A DNA stretch of 64,000 nucleotides. It comes from SCUD01 sp036824505 (GTDB lineage: Bacteria; Pseudomonadota; Gammaproteobacteria; Steroidobacterales; Steroidobacteraceae). Made by a program: the position numbers and the translations under genes. The stretch is from contig DAITAA010000002.1 in NCBI GenBank assembly GCA_036824505.1, positions 106,268 to 170,267 on the forward strand, read 5' to 3'. The notes under the pieces were generated by a model. It saw only the letters and a program-made list of their open reading frames with translations. It was not told the DNA's origin and did no database searches. This document shows, one piece after another, positions 17,496-28,094 of the stretch (positions are counted from its first letter, which is position 1; each line of letters begins with the position of its first letter).

Positions 17496-18229
17496 GCGAG
17501 CAACTCGAGTTCCTGGTCCCGGAATGGCCGGCGGCTGCTTCCGTGCGCGCAGCGATGACGACTCGCCGCGGCGGCTTCAGCACCGGTCCCTATGCATCGT
17601 TCAATCTGGCGGGTCATGTCGGCGACGACGAACGGGCGGTCGCGGCCAACCGGCGGCGCCTCCGCGACGCATTGTCCCTTCCCGCCGAACCGCAGTGGCT
17701 CGACCAGGTGCACGGCCAGAAGGTGGCGATACTTTCGCAGCCGGTAACGGAGAGCGCGGATGCCGCGGTTGCGTTCGAGCCTGGGCCTGTTGCCGCGGTA
17801 TTGACCGCCGATTGCCTGCCGGTCTTCCTGGCGAGCCGCACTGGCGATCGTGTCGGAATCGCCCATGCAGGTTGGCGCGGGCTTGTGGCGGGCGTGATCG
17901 AGGCGACGGTCGCTGCGCTGGCGGCCGACCCGGCCGACCTGATTGCCTGGCTGGGTCCGTCGATAGGTCCCGCGGCCTTCGAGGTCGGCGGCGAAGTGCG
18001 CCGCATGTTCGTCGCCATGCAGCCGGAGTCGGCCGCAGATTTCCGGCCGGGCAGGGGACAGAAATATCTTGCGGATCTCCCCGGGCTCGCGCGCCGCAGG
18101 CTTGCGGATTGCGGCGTCACCGCGGTGTATGGCGGTGACCTTTGCACGGTTGCCGATCCCGCGCGCTTCTATTCCTATCGCCGCGACGGCCGCACCGGCC
18201 GCATGGCCGCACTGATCTGGCTGGTGTAG
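17492..18229 (+). CDS. pgeF: Purine nucleoside phosphorylase / multicopper-like YfiH family protein
   Basis: Members of this family (DUF152, YfiH, formerly polyphenol oxidase) cleave purine nucleosides and in E. coli also edit peptidoglycan precursors. The zinc-binding His74, Cys108 (TADCLPV) and His125 (HAGWRGL) are all present, with the C-terminal SYRRDG motif. The length of 245 is standard. The start overlaps rluD (ATGA), which indicates coupling. The region next to rluD and upstream of clpB is the usual location. Confidence 0.92.
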   Translation: MSEQLEFLVPEWPAAASVRAAMTTRRGGFSTGPYASFNLAGHVGDDERAVAANRRRLRDALSLPAEPQWLDQVHGQKVAILSQPVTESADAAVAFEPGPVAAVLTADCLPVFLASRTGDRVGIAHAGWRGLVAGVIEATVAALAADPADLIAWLGPSIGPAAFEVGGEVRRMFVAMQPESAADFRPGRGQKYLADLPGLARRRLADCGVTAVYGGDLCTVADPARFYSYRRDGRTGRMAALIWLV

Positions 18230-18259
18230 GCTGTCGGCCCCGCAATCCGGGGAGGGACC

Positions 18260-19039
18260 TTGTCCACGCTAGCGCTGATCGTGATTTTCACCGCCGCGAG
18301 CGGGGCCCTGTCCGCAATGATCGCGGGCGGCTTCATGCTGCTGCCGGAGGCGCGGCGCAACCGCGTCCTGCCGCATCTCGTCAGCTTCGCGACCGGGGCA
18401 CTACTCGGTGCCGCACTGCTCGCGCTGCTGCCGCACGCGATCGAAGCTGCGGGTCCCGGCGGCACGCATGGCATCGGTATCGCGCTCGCGGCCGGCATCA
18501 TCGCCTTCTTCGTGCTGGAGAAGATGGTGCTGTGGCGGCACTGCCATGCCGACCCCTGCGAAGCGCATGCGCCGCAAGACCACCATCGGCAGCGCGCCTC
18601 CGCGACCCTGATCCTGTGGGGCGACGGTTTTCACAATACGCTCGACGGCGTGCTGATTGGCGCAGCCTTCCTGACCGACGTCCACCTCGGCATCGTGACC
18701 GCAATTGCGGTATTCACACACGAGATCCCGCAGGAAGTAGGGGATCTTGCCATCCTTCTCAATGGCGGCATGAGCAGGCAGAGGGCGATGGTCCTGAATG
18801 TCGTGGTAAGCCTCACATCGGTCCTGGGCGCGACACTCGCGTATTTCCTGCTGGCTGGCGCGATGCAGGTGCTGCCCTATGCACTGGCGATTGCAGCTGC
18901 CAGTTTCCTGTACGTGGCCGTCGCTGACCTGATTCCAGGGCTGCACCGGCGTGTGGATGCAGGCACTTCGGTGCAGCAGGTGCTACTGATCGCTGTCGGC
19001 ATCCTGGTTATCGCCGTTTCGCACGAATTCGCGCATTGA
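18260..19039 (+). CDS. ZIP-family metal transporter
   Basis: This 259-residue inner-membrane protein belongs to the ZIP family, which imports zinc, iron or other divalent metals. About eight membrane helices are visible. The transport-site motifs are HNTLDG (His125) in helix IV and HEIPQEVGD (His154) in helix V. The loop between helices III and IV is His- and Cys-rich (HCHADPCEAH, then HHRQR), as expected of a metal-sensing loop. Translation begins at a TTG with a strong GGGAGG in front. It is inserted between pgeF and clpB, and its end overlaps the putative clpB promoter. Metal specificity is not clear. Confidence 0.9.
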   Translation: MSTLALIVIFTAASGALSAMIAGGFMLLPEARRNRVLPHLVSFATGALLGAALLALLPHAIEAAGPGGTHGIGIALAAGIIAFFVLEKMVLWRHCHADPCEAHAPQDHHRQRASATLILWGDGFHNTLDGVLIGAAFLTDVHLGIVTAIAVFTHEIPQEVGDLAILLNGGMSRQRAMVLNVVVSLTSVLGATLAYFLLAGAMQVLPYALAIAAASFLYVAVADLIPGLHRRVDAGTSVQQVLLIAVGILVIAVSHEFAH

Positions 19040-19063
19040 AATGGGTTGATCCCGGCCTCATGG
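19034..19063 (+). promoter_or_regulatory. Heat-shock (sigma-32-like) promoter of clpB
   Basis: CATTGAAA, then about 14 bp, then CCTCATGG resembles the sigma-32 consensus CTTGAAA-N13/14-CCCCATNT. It overlaps the stop of the ZIP gene and lies about 30 bp before the clpB ATG. clpB is a classical sigma-32 target in Gammaproteobacteria. Confidence 0.5.
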
Positions 19064-19096
19064 TCGGGGCAGGCCGAAATAGAGGGACGGATCTTC

Positions 19097-21670
<2,574 letters not shown>

Positions 21671-21672
21671 TG

Positions 21673-21959
21673 GGGAACCTCGGAACCATTCGGGCGCGCC
21701 CGCGACGGTGATCGAAATCACCCGTAGCGAGGCGCGACGACCGCGGTGTATCAGGGATACACGAGGGAGGAGCAACGACGCTACGGGTGATTTCGATCCC
21801 GTCCCTTCTATGAACGTGTGTACTAACGGGTTGCGCCTCAGACCGCCTGGGGCGGTGTTGCGGTCCTTGGGAATATCGACATATTCCCTGCGGACTGCGC
21901 CTTGCCCCAGGCGGTCTGAGGACGCAACGCGGATGCGCCCGAATGGTTCCGAGGTTCCC
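21673..21959. repeat. 287-bp nested palindrome (three-way-junction hairpin) between clpB and fmdB
   Basis: The outer arms, 21673-21697 and 21935-21959, are a perfect 25-bp inverted repeat. Inside are two further long hairpins side by side. The first pairs 21710-21729 with 21779-21798 (20 bp perfect, extended 5 bp past a bulge) and carries a 7-bp hairpin in its loop. The second pairs 21836-21853 with 21904-21921 (18 bp perfect, plus 6 bp past a bulge) and carries an 8-bp hairpin, GGGAATAT around CGAC. The outer arms end two bases from the clpB stop and two bases from the fmdB ATG, and the right arm contains the fmdB ribosome-binding site (GAGG at 21951). No open frame is present. It could be a non-autonomous mobile element or a structured regulatory RNA. 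Confidence 0.85.
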
Positions 21960-21961
21960 TG

Positions 21962-22348
21962 ATGCCTTTCTACGAATACCAGTGCTCGTCCTGCGGGCAC
22001 CACCACGAGGAATTGCAGAAGGTCACGGACCGGCCGTTGCGCAAGTGCCCGGACTGCGGGCGCGGCACGTTGAAGCGCCTGGTCTCGGCGCCCGTCTTCC
22101 GGCTCAAAGGCGGCGGCTGGTACGAGACGGACTTCAAGGGCGCCAAGGACAACCAGCGCAATCTGGCAGGGGACAAGGAGCCGGTCCCGGAAAAGCCCGG
22201 GGAAGCCAAGGGCGGCACGGCTGCGGCCGAGACGACCGCGAAGACCGAGGATGCGGCCAAGACGCCGGTCGCAGACAAACCGAAGCCCGCCAGCGACAAG
22301 CCGGTGCAGGCGCGCAAAACCAGGACGCGGCGGCGGACGCGCAAGTAA
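21962..22348 (+). CDS. FmdB-family zinc ribbon protein
   Basis: The N-terminal 45 residues are a FmdB/CxxC_CxxC_SSSS zinc ribbon (MPFYEYQC, with cysteines 8, 11, 29 and 32). The remaining 80 residues are low complexity, rich in Ala, Lys, Thr, Pro and Glu, ending in a basic tail (TRTRRRTRK) that could bind nucleic acid. The total is 128 residues. FmdB proteins are common just upstream of aspS in Proteobacteria, but their biochemical role is not settled. The aspS ATG follows after 12 bp. The ribosome-binding site lies inside the base stem of the nested palindrome, so translation may depend on its folding. Confidence 0.85.
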   Translation: MPFYEYQCSSCGHHHEELQKVTDRPLRKCPDCGRGTLKRLVSAPVFRLKGGGWYETDFKGAKDNQRNLAGDKEPVPEKPGEAKGGTAAAETTAKTEDAAKTPVADKPKPASDKPVQARKTRTRRRTRK

Positions 22349-22360
22349 ACTCGTAGATAC

Positions 22361-24139
22361 ATGCGCACACACTATTGCGGTGAAGTAGGCGAGTCCCTGA
22401 TCGGCCGGACCATCGAGGCCGCGGGCTGGGTGCATCGTCGGCGCGATCACGGTGGGGTGATCTTCGTGGACCTGCGCGATCGCTCAGGTCTTCTGCAGGT
22501 CGTCTTCGATCCCGACGCGGCCGAGGCCTTCGCACAGGCCGAGCGCCTCGGCCGCGAATTCGTGATCCAGGTGCTGGGCAAGCTGCGTGCGCGCCCGGCG
22601 GGAACGGCCAATCCGCATCTCCCTTCGGGGCAGGTCGAGCTGCTGGCCCAGAAGCTCGTCGTGCTGAATCCGTCGGCGACCCCGCCGTTCGCGCTCGACG
22701 AGGACGTCAACGAGGAGCTGCGGCTGAAGCACCGCTATGTGGACCTGCGGCGCGACGTGATGCAGGAGCGGTTGCGCCGCCGCCACGCGATCACGCGCGC
22801 GATGCGCGAATACCTCGACGGCCACGAATTCGTGGATATCGAGACGCCAATGCTGACCAAGGCGACGCCCGAGGGCGCGCGCGACTATCTCGTGCCTTCG
22901 CGCACGTACCCAGGCAAGTTCTTCGCGCTGCCGCAGTCGCCGCAGATTTTCAAGCAGCTGCTGATGGTCAGCGGCTTCGACCGTTACTACCAGATCGTGC
23001 GCTGCTTCCGCGACGAGGACCTGCGCGCCGACCGCCAGCCCGAGTTCACGCAGCTCGACATCGAGACCTCGTTCCTGACGCAGGACCAGATCATGGCGCT
23101 GATGGAAGGCCTGATCCGTCACGTCTTCTCGCGCGTGCTGAAGGTGCAGCTGCCGAATCCCTTCCCGCGCATCGGCTACGCGGAGGCCATGCGCCGCTTC
23201 GCCTCGGACAAGCCGGATTTGCGCGTGCCGCTCGAGCTCGTGGACGTCGCAGACCTGGTCGCTGGCTGCGAGTTCAAGGTGTTTGCGGGGCCGGCGTCTG
23301 ATCCTGAGGGCCGCGTCGCTGCGCTGCGTGTGCCGCGCGGCGGTGAACTCACCCGCAAGCAGATCGACGAATACGCCGCCTTTGTCAGCCGCCACGGCGC
23401 GCGCGGCCTGGCGTACATCAAGGTCAATGACGCGGGCAAAGGCCGTGAAGGCCTGCAATCGCCGATCCTGAAATTCCTCCCGGACAAGGCGGTCGCCGGC
23501 ATTCTCGAACGGACCAGTGCCGCAAGCGGTGACCTGGTATTTTTCGGCTCGGACAAGGCCAAGGTCGTCAACGACGCGATGGGCGCGCTGCGGCTGCAGC
23601 TCGGCCAGGACCTCGGCCTGGTCGAGACCGACTGGCGGCCGCTGTGGGTCGTTGATTTCCCGATGTTCGAATGGGATGCCGAAGCGAAGCGCTGGATGGC
23701 CGTGCATCATCCGTTCACCGCGCCGGTCGATCCCGATCCGGCGGCGCTCGCGGCCGACCCGGGCGAGGCGATCGCCCGCGCTTACGATATGGTGCTGAAC
23801 GGCTCGGAAATCGGCGGCGGCTCGATCCGCATCCATCGGCAGGACCTGCAGAGCGCGGTATTCGGGCTGCTTGGCATTTCCGCGGAGAAGGCGCAGCAGA
23901 AATTCGGCTTCCTGCTCGAAGCGCTGACCTACGGCGCACCGCCGCACGGCGGCATCGCCTTCGGACTCGACCGGCTCGCGATGCTGATGTCGGGTGCCGA
24001 GAGCATCCGCGACGTCATCGCGTTCCCGAAGACGCAGTCGGCATGGTGCCCGCTGACCGATGCGCCATCGGAAGTTGATGAATCGCAACTTGCTGAGCTG
24101 CACATCCGGGTCAAGCTTCCGGTGCAGCCGCCCGGCTGA
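22361..24139 (+). CDS. aspS: Aspartate--tRNA ligase, probably non-discriminating (Asp/Asn)
   Basis: AspS is a class II synthetase charging tRNA-Asp. The 592-residue protein has the OB-fold anticodon domain (about 1-110), the catalytic core with motif 2 near FRDEDLRADRQPEFTQLD, the bacterial GAD insertion (about 285-415) and motif 3 near GIAFGLDRLAML. His30 in WVHRRRDHGG and the RPAGTANP stretch near residue 81 resemble the Pseudomonas enzyme, which also charges tRNA-Asn. If so, the cell should have GatCAB to convert Asp-tRNA-Asn. The gene follows fmdB closely and is probably co-transcribed with it. Confidence 0.96.
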   Translation: MRTHYCGEVGESLIGRTIEAAGWVHRRRDHGGVIFVDLRDRSGLLQVVFDPDAAEAFAQAERLGREFVIQVLGKLRARPAGTANPHLPSGQVELLAQKLVVLNPSATPPFALDEDVNEELRLKHRYVDLRRDVMQERLRRRHAITRAMREYLDGHEFVDIETPMLTKATPEGARDYLVPSRTYPGKFFALPQSPQIFKQLLMVSGFDRYYQIVRCFRDEDLRADRQPEFTQLDIETSFLTQDQIMALMEGLIRHVFSRVLKVQLPNPFPRIGYAEAMRRFASDKPDLRVPLELVDVADLVAGCEFKVFAGPASDPEGRVAALRVPRGGELTRKQIDEYAAFVSRHGARGLAYIKVNDAGKGREGLQSPILKFLPDKAVAGILERTSAASGDLVFFGSDKAKVVNDAMGALRLQLGQDLGLVETDWRPLWVVDFPMFEWDAEAKRWMAVHHPFTAPVDPDPAALAADPGEAIARAYDMVLNGSEIGGGSIRIHRQDLQSAVFGLLGISAEKAQQKFGFLLEALTYGAPPHGGIAFGLDRLAMLMSGAESIRDVIAFPKTQSAWCPLTDAPSEVDESQLAELHIRVKLPVQPPG

Positions 24140-24172
24140 GCGCTGAACACGCCCGCCACTCCCGTCGTCGTC

Positions 24173-24781
24173 GTGCACGGCCTGTGGATGAACGGGCTGG
24201 AGACGATTCTGTTGCGCAACCGCCTGGCTCATGCCGGGTTCGCGCCTTCCGTATTCCGTTATCCCTCGACACGGGCCGATATCGGCCAGGTCGCCTCCGC
24301 GCTTGCGGCCCATTTGCGCGAGTTTGGCGACGGCCCGGTACATGTCGTCGGCCACAGTCTGGGTGGTCTCGTGATCCTGGAGGCATTCGAGATCCCCGGT
24401 GAATTGCCGCCGGGTCGTGTCGTGCTGCTGGGTTCGCCGGTGCAAGGTTCGCGTGCCGCGCGCGCGGTCGCCGCCTGGTCACTGGGACCGCAGCTCCTGG
24501 GGCAGCTCGCGGCAGTGGAGCTGACTCGATGCGAGCCGCGTGCCTGGCGCGCCCGGCGTGAACTCGGCATCATCGCCGGCTCACGATCCGCCGGCATGGG
24601 GCGCCTGTTCGCGGAGTTACCGGTACCGAATGACGGAACGGTCAGCGTGGATGAAACGCGGCTCACCGGTGCGAAGGAGCAGATCATCCATGATGTCAGT
24701 CACACCGGCATGCTGATATCCGCGGTGGTTGCGGATTCGTTGGTACAGTTCCTGACCTCCGGTTCGTTCGAAAGGCGCTGA
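24173..24781 (+). CDS. Alpha/beta-fold hydrolase (lipase/esterase-like)
   Basis: The protein has an alpha/beta-hydrolase core with the nucleophile elbow GHSLGG near residue 60 and oxyanion-type HGLWM at the start. The catalytic His is probably in HDVSHTGML near residue 175. The conserved first strand (TPVVVVHGLWM) begins about ten codons before the GTG at 24173, with only a CTG at 24143 as an in-frame candidate, so the true start is uncertain and may be non-ATG. It lies between aspS and the sulfatase-fold cassette, with one base before the next ATG. Substrate is unknown; similar short proteins are often annotated as lipase class 2 or acetyltransferase-like hydrolases. Confidence 0.75.
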   Translation: MHGLWMNGLETILLRNRLAHAGFAPSVFRYPSTRADIGQVASALAAHLREFGDGPVHVVGHSLGGLVILEAFEIPGELPPGRVVLLGSPVQGSRAARAVAAWSLGPQLLGQLAAVELTRCEPRAWRARRELGIIAGSRSAGMGRLFAELPVPNDGTVSVDETRLTGAKEQIIHDVSHTGMLISAVVADSLVQFLTSGSFERR

Positions 24782-24782
24782 G

Positions 24783-26363
24783 ATGCAGAGCGCGATGACG
24801 CGTTTCCCCTGGTTCGCCCCGCTGCTGGCGCTTTACCCGCTGCTGTATATCGCGGTGGTGAACCCGGGGCAGACCGAGCCGACGTCCGTCGCAATTGTCG
24901 CAGTCGTCGCAATTGCGGCGGCATTCGCACTGCTCGTCATCCTGCGCAGCGCGCTCTCGACATGGAACCGGGCCGGTATCGGAGTCGCGTGGTCAAGCCT
25001 GCTGTTCTATGCCTACGGGCCGGTGAATGGCTGGTGGCTCGAGAGCGTGCTGGCCAGAATCGAACAGGAGGCAGCTAAGCCGGACTGGATGGCAAGCAAC
25101 CCGCAGATGCTGCAGTCGACACTCTGGCTGCTGCTGCTGCTGCTAGGATTCGTCGCGCTGCGCAGGCTGCACGATACCGCAGTCAACCGCGTGACAGGCG
25201 CTGCCAATCTGACGTCATTCCTGCTGATGGGCCTTCTGCTCGTGCAATTGGCCGTCCATGCGGCGGGCGGCCAGGCTGCCGAACGGCCGGCGCCCGGCAC
25301 AAAGGCGTCAATTCAGGCACAGGCGCCGGCGGCTACGCCGGACATCTACTACATCATCCTGGACGGCTACGCGCGCGCGGATACGCTCGCGAAGTATTAT
25401 CACTACGACAACGCACCGTTCCTGGATGGCCTGCGCGCGCGCGGCTTCCAGGTGAGCGAAGCCAGCCACTCCAATTATTACTGGACTTTTCTGTCGCTGG
25501 CCTCGTCACTCAACTTCGACTATATGCAACCTATGCTGGGGGCGGCGCTCGATCCCGCAGGCACGGATCGCAACAGCGCTTACAAGCTGTTGCGCCACAA
25601 TCGTGCGGCCGATTTCCTGAGAGCCCGTGGCTACCGGTTCGTGCAGCTGCAGTCCACCTGGGGCGGCACGGGCACCAATCCATTCGCGGACGAATTCATC
25701 CCCTGCAACTCCGGGCTGTTCGAGAGCGAATACCTGCGTGCGATCGCGGATGCCAGCTGGCTGCGGGCGCTGAATGCGCGCGCCAGCATGGATGTGGCGA
25801 ATTGCCACCTGCACAACCTTGATACGCTGGCCGGCCAGGCGCAAAAGCCAGGGCCGAAATTCGTGTTTGCGCACTTCGTGCCTCCACACCATCCCTATCT
25901 CTTCGATCGCGAGGGGCATGTGCTCAGGCGTGCCAACCTGTCCGACCAGTTCGAGTTCCAGAAACGCCTCTGGGAGGAACGCGAGCCCTATCGCGACCAG
26001 CTGATCTACATGAATGGCAGGATCACGGCGGTGGTCGACCGGCTGATCGCCGAGTCCGCGCGCCCGCCGATCATCATACTGCAGTCCGATCATGGCCCGA
26101 ATCTGCGGACCGGTCTGCGGCTGCCGGAGCAACGTCGGATCCGCATGTCGAATTTCGCGGCGTTTCACCTGCCGGACGCTCCCGCGGGCCTGATGCCGGA
26201 CGACGCCACGCCGGTGAACCAGTTCCGGCGCATCTTCAATCATTACTTCACTGCCGGGCTGCCACTGCTGCCCGAGCGCTACTACGCGTCCAGCTACCTG
26301 AGACCCTACGAATTCGTCGAGGTGGACACGAACGGTGTAGAGTTGGCGCCGGCCGCGCGGTGA
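24783..26363 (+). CDS. Membrane sulfatase-fold protein of a three-gene cassette
   Basis: This 526-residue protein has about four N-terminal membrane helices (10-28, 36-55, 64-80, 112-126, with another near 143-161) and a periplasmic sulfatase/alkaline-phosphatase domain. The first metal motif is DIYYIILDGYARADTL with Asp194. The nucleophile position is a Thr (Thr235, NYYWTFLSLASSLN) and there is no CxPxR formylglycine site, so it should not be a classical sulfatase. QSDHGPN supplies later metal ligands. It is followed by a small YIDPGTGS protein and a methyltransferase in the same direction. Envelope or exopolysaccharide modification is a guess from fold and company. Confidence 0.78.
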   Translation: MQSAMTRFPWFAPLLALYPLLYIAVVNPGQTEPTSVAIVAVVAIAAAFALLVILRSALSTWNRAGIGVAWSSLLFYAYGPVNGWWLESVLARIEQEAAKPDWMASNPQMLQSTLWLLLLLLGFVALRRLHDTAVNRVTGAANLTSFLLMGLLLVQLAVHAAGGQAAERPAPGTKASIQAQAPAATPDIYYIILDGYARADTLAKYYHYDNAPFLDGLRARGFQVSEASHSNYYWTFLSLASSLNFDYMQPMLGAALDPAGTDRNSAYKLLRHNRAADFLRARGYRFVQLQSTWGGTGTNPFADEFIPCNSGLFESEYLRAIADASWLRALNARASMDVANCHLHNLDTLAGQAQKPGPKFVFAHFVPPHHPYLFDREGHVLRRANLSDQFEFQKRLWEEREPYRDQLIYMNGRITAVVDRLIAESARPPIIILQSDHGPNLRTGLRLPEQRRIRMSNFAAFHLPDAPAGLMPDDATPVNQFRRIFNHYFTAGLPLLPERYYASSYLRPYEFVEVDTNGVELAPAAR

Positions 26364-26445
26364 GACGAAAATGTGATCGAATCGGCGGGCATGGCGCGGC
26401 GCCAGCTGTTGTCATGGCCAATATTGGCCTGCGGAGTCATACCAC

Positions 26446-26694
26446 GTGTCGTGTTCGATCCCATTGAAGCTCACCTCAGCCGTCGTTCTCGCGATCGCCA
26501 GCATCGCGCGGGCAGATGCCTATATCGATCCGGGCACCGGCTCGATGCTGTTGCAGATGTTCGGCGCCGCCGTCGCGGGCGGAATCTTCTACTTCCGCGA
26601 ATTGCGCATGAAGATCGTGGCGCTGTTTTGGCGCCGGCCGGCTGCTTCTGCCGACACGGGCGAGGAGCCGCTGGCCGATGATCGCATTCGGTGA
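26446..26694 (+). CDS. Small secreted/membrane protein with YIDPGTGS motif
   Basis: This 82-residue protein starts at a GTG. It has a signal-like hydrophobic N-terminus ending ARADA, then AYIDPGTGSMLLQMFGAA, a second hydrophobic stretch and a basic segment, followed by an acidic tail. The YIDPGTGS motif recurs in small proteins next to sulfatase-like genes in many bacteria, but I know of no assigned function. The last four bases overlap the GTG of the next gene (GTGA), so the two are translationally coupled. Confidence 0.7.
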   Translation: MSCSIPLKLTSAVVLAIASIARADAYIDPGTGSMLLQMFGAAVAGGIFYFRELRMKIVALFWRRPAASADTGEEPLADDRIR

Positions 26695-28088
26695 TCGGCA
26701 CGAACGGCAGCCCGCGCTCGTTTCGTGATCCCGATGCATCCCTCGTAGAGCACGAAGGACGGCTGATACGCGTTGTCCGGCCGCATGCGGCCGAGGCCTT
26801 TCGCCAGAGGCTTTCCGATCCCGTCGTCCGTCGCTGGATGGATGAGAGCAGGCTGGTTCGGACCACGCCCGCGTCGATCGCCGGCATCGACGCTGCATGT
26901 TTCGAGCACGAACGCGTTCCCTTCGTCAGTCATCCCGCGGAATGGGCGCCGGAGATGTTGGCCGCCGCCGCGGATCTGACGCTTGAACTTGCCCGTGCGC
27001 TGCTGCCGCAGGGATTGCAGCTGAAGGATGCGACGCCTGCGAACGTGCTGTTTCGGGGTGCGGCACCTGTCTTCGTGGACCTGCCTTCGATCGTCGCTCG
27101 CGAGCCGGGCAGCTGCCTGTGGATCGCCCGCCATCAGTTCGAGACGACATTCCTGTTGCCGTTGATTGCCTCAGTGGAGGCCGGCCTGCCGATTGCCTCG
27201 ACGCTCGCGAATCCGGTGGCGGGCCTATCGCATGAAGCGCTCGCGCGCCTGCTCGGCGCGCGCCGCTGGCTGAAGGCGCGACTGTGGCGAAGTGTCGCGC
27301 TCCCCGCGGCACTTGCGGCACGCGCTGCCGCCGGCGCCGGCGAACGCGGCGCACTGAAGGCAGCAAGCGAGGAGAAGGCGCGCTTCATCCTCGAGCATTC
27401 CCATGCCGGTCTCGCGCGCGAACTGCGGCGGTGGACAGCGCGGCTGGCCACGGGCAGCTCGCATTGGCAGGCGTACACGGTGACGCGCCGGCATTATGGT
27501 GATGCGGATCTGGATGCCAAGCGGGCGTTCGTGACCGAGGCGGTGGACGCCGCCGGTCCGCGCGCAGTGCTCGACATCGGCGCCAATACCGGCGAATTCA
27601 GCGCGATTGCCGCAAGGCATGCGGAAGTCGTCGCAATGGATATCGACGAGCGCTCGGTTGCCGCGATCTTCCTGCGCGCACGCGAAGCGAAGCTGCCGAT
27701 CCTGCCGCTGGTCGGGAATTTCGGCAGGCCGACGCCTGCGACGGGCTGGCGCAATCGCGAGAGCGACGCGTTTCTTGCACGTGCGGCGGGACGCTTCGAC
27801 CTGATCCTGATGCTCGCCGTCGTGCACCATCTGCGTGTGACCGAGGGCGTGCCGCTCGCGGAGCAATTCGACGCGGTCGCCGGGCTGACGCGGCGTCACC
27901 TGCTGGTTGAGTTCGTGCCCGTCACGGACCCGATGTTCGCCGCCATTGCGCGCGGCCGCGAGTCGCTCTATGGCGATTGCACGCAACCGGCATTCGAGGC
28001 GGCGCTGGGACATCACTTCCAGGTCGAGAAAAGCCGCGAACTGCGGAACGGCCGCGTGCTTTATCTTGCGCGCCGCCGCGCCGGCTGA
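26691..28088 (+). CDS. Kinase-like domain fused to SAM-dependent methyltransferase
   Basis: The C-terminal part, from about residue 285, is a class I methyltransferase with motif I VLDIGANTGEF, an acidic motif II in VAMDIDE and LILMLAVVHHL as motif IV. The N-terminal part has KDATPANVLF (Asp113, Asn118) and PVFVDLPSI (Asp130), which resemble the catalytic loop and metal-binding Asp of aminoglycoside-phosphotransferase-like kinases, though much of the kinase fold is not obvious. The length is 465. The start is a GTG coupled to the preceding small gene. Proteins of this architecture are annotated as nodulation NoeA-like methyltransferases. The acceptor is unknown. Confidence 0.8.
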   Translation: MIGTNGSPRSFRDPDASLVEHEGRLIRVVRPHAAEAFRQRLSDPVVRRWMDESRLVRTTPASIAGIDAACFEHERVPFVSHPAEWAPEMLAAAADLTLELARALLPQGLQLKDATPANVLFRGAAPVFVDLPSIVAREPGSCLWIARHQFETTFLLPLIASVEAGLPIASTLANPVAGLSHEALARLLGARRWLKARLWRSVALPAALAARAAAGAGERGALKAASEEKARFILEHSHAGLARELRRWTARLATGSSHWQAYTVTRRHYGDADLDAKRAFVTEAVDAAGPRAVLDIGANTGEFSAIAARHAEVVAMDIDERSVAAIFLRAREAKLPILPLVGNFGRPTPATGWRNRESDAFLARAAGRFDLILMLAVVHHLRVTEGVPLAEQFDAVAGLTRRHLLVEFVPVTDPMFAAIARGRESLYGDCTQPAFEAALGHHFQVEKSRELRNGRVLYLARRRAG

Positions 28089-28094
28089 AACGCG

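Noticed and set aside
21673..21959. Nested palindrome as an integron attC or CRISPR array
   Set aside because: There is no repeat-spacer periodicity, no integrase or cas gene nearby, and the structure is a single nested hairpin.
22484..24445. Very long open frame on the strand opposite aspS, and similar ones opposite pilB (4003-5343) and mutS (28908-30728)
   Set aside because: These are antisense shadows of high-GC coding regions. The opposite strand encodes clearly conserved proteins, and the antisense translations have no domains and skewed composition.
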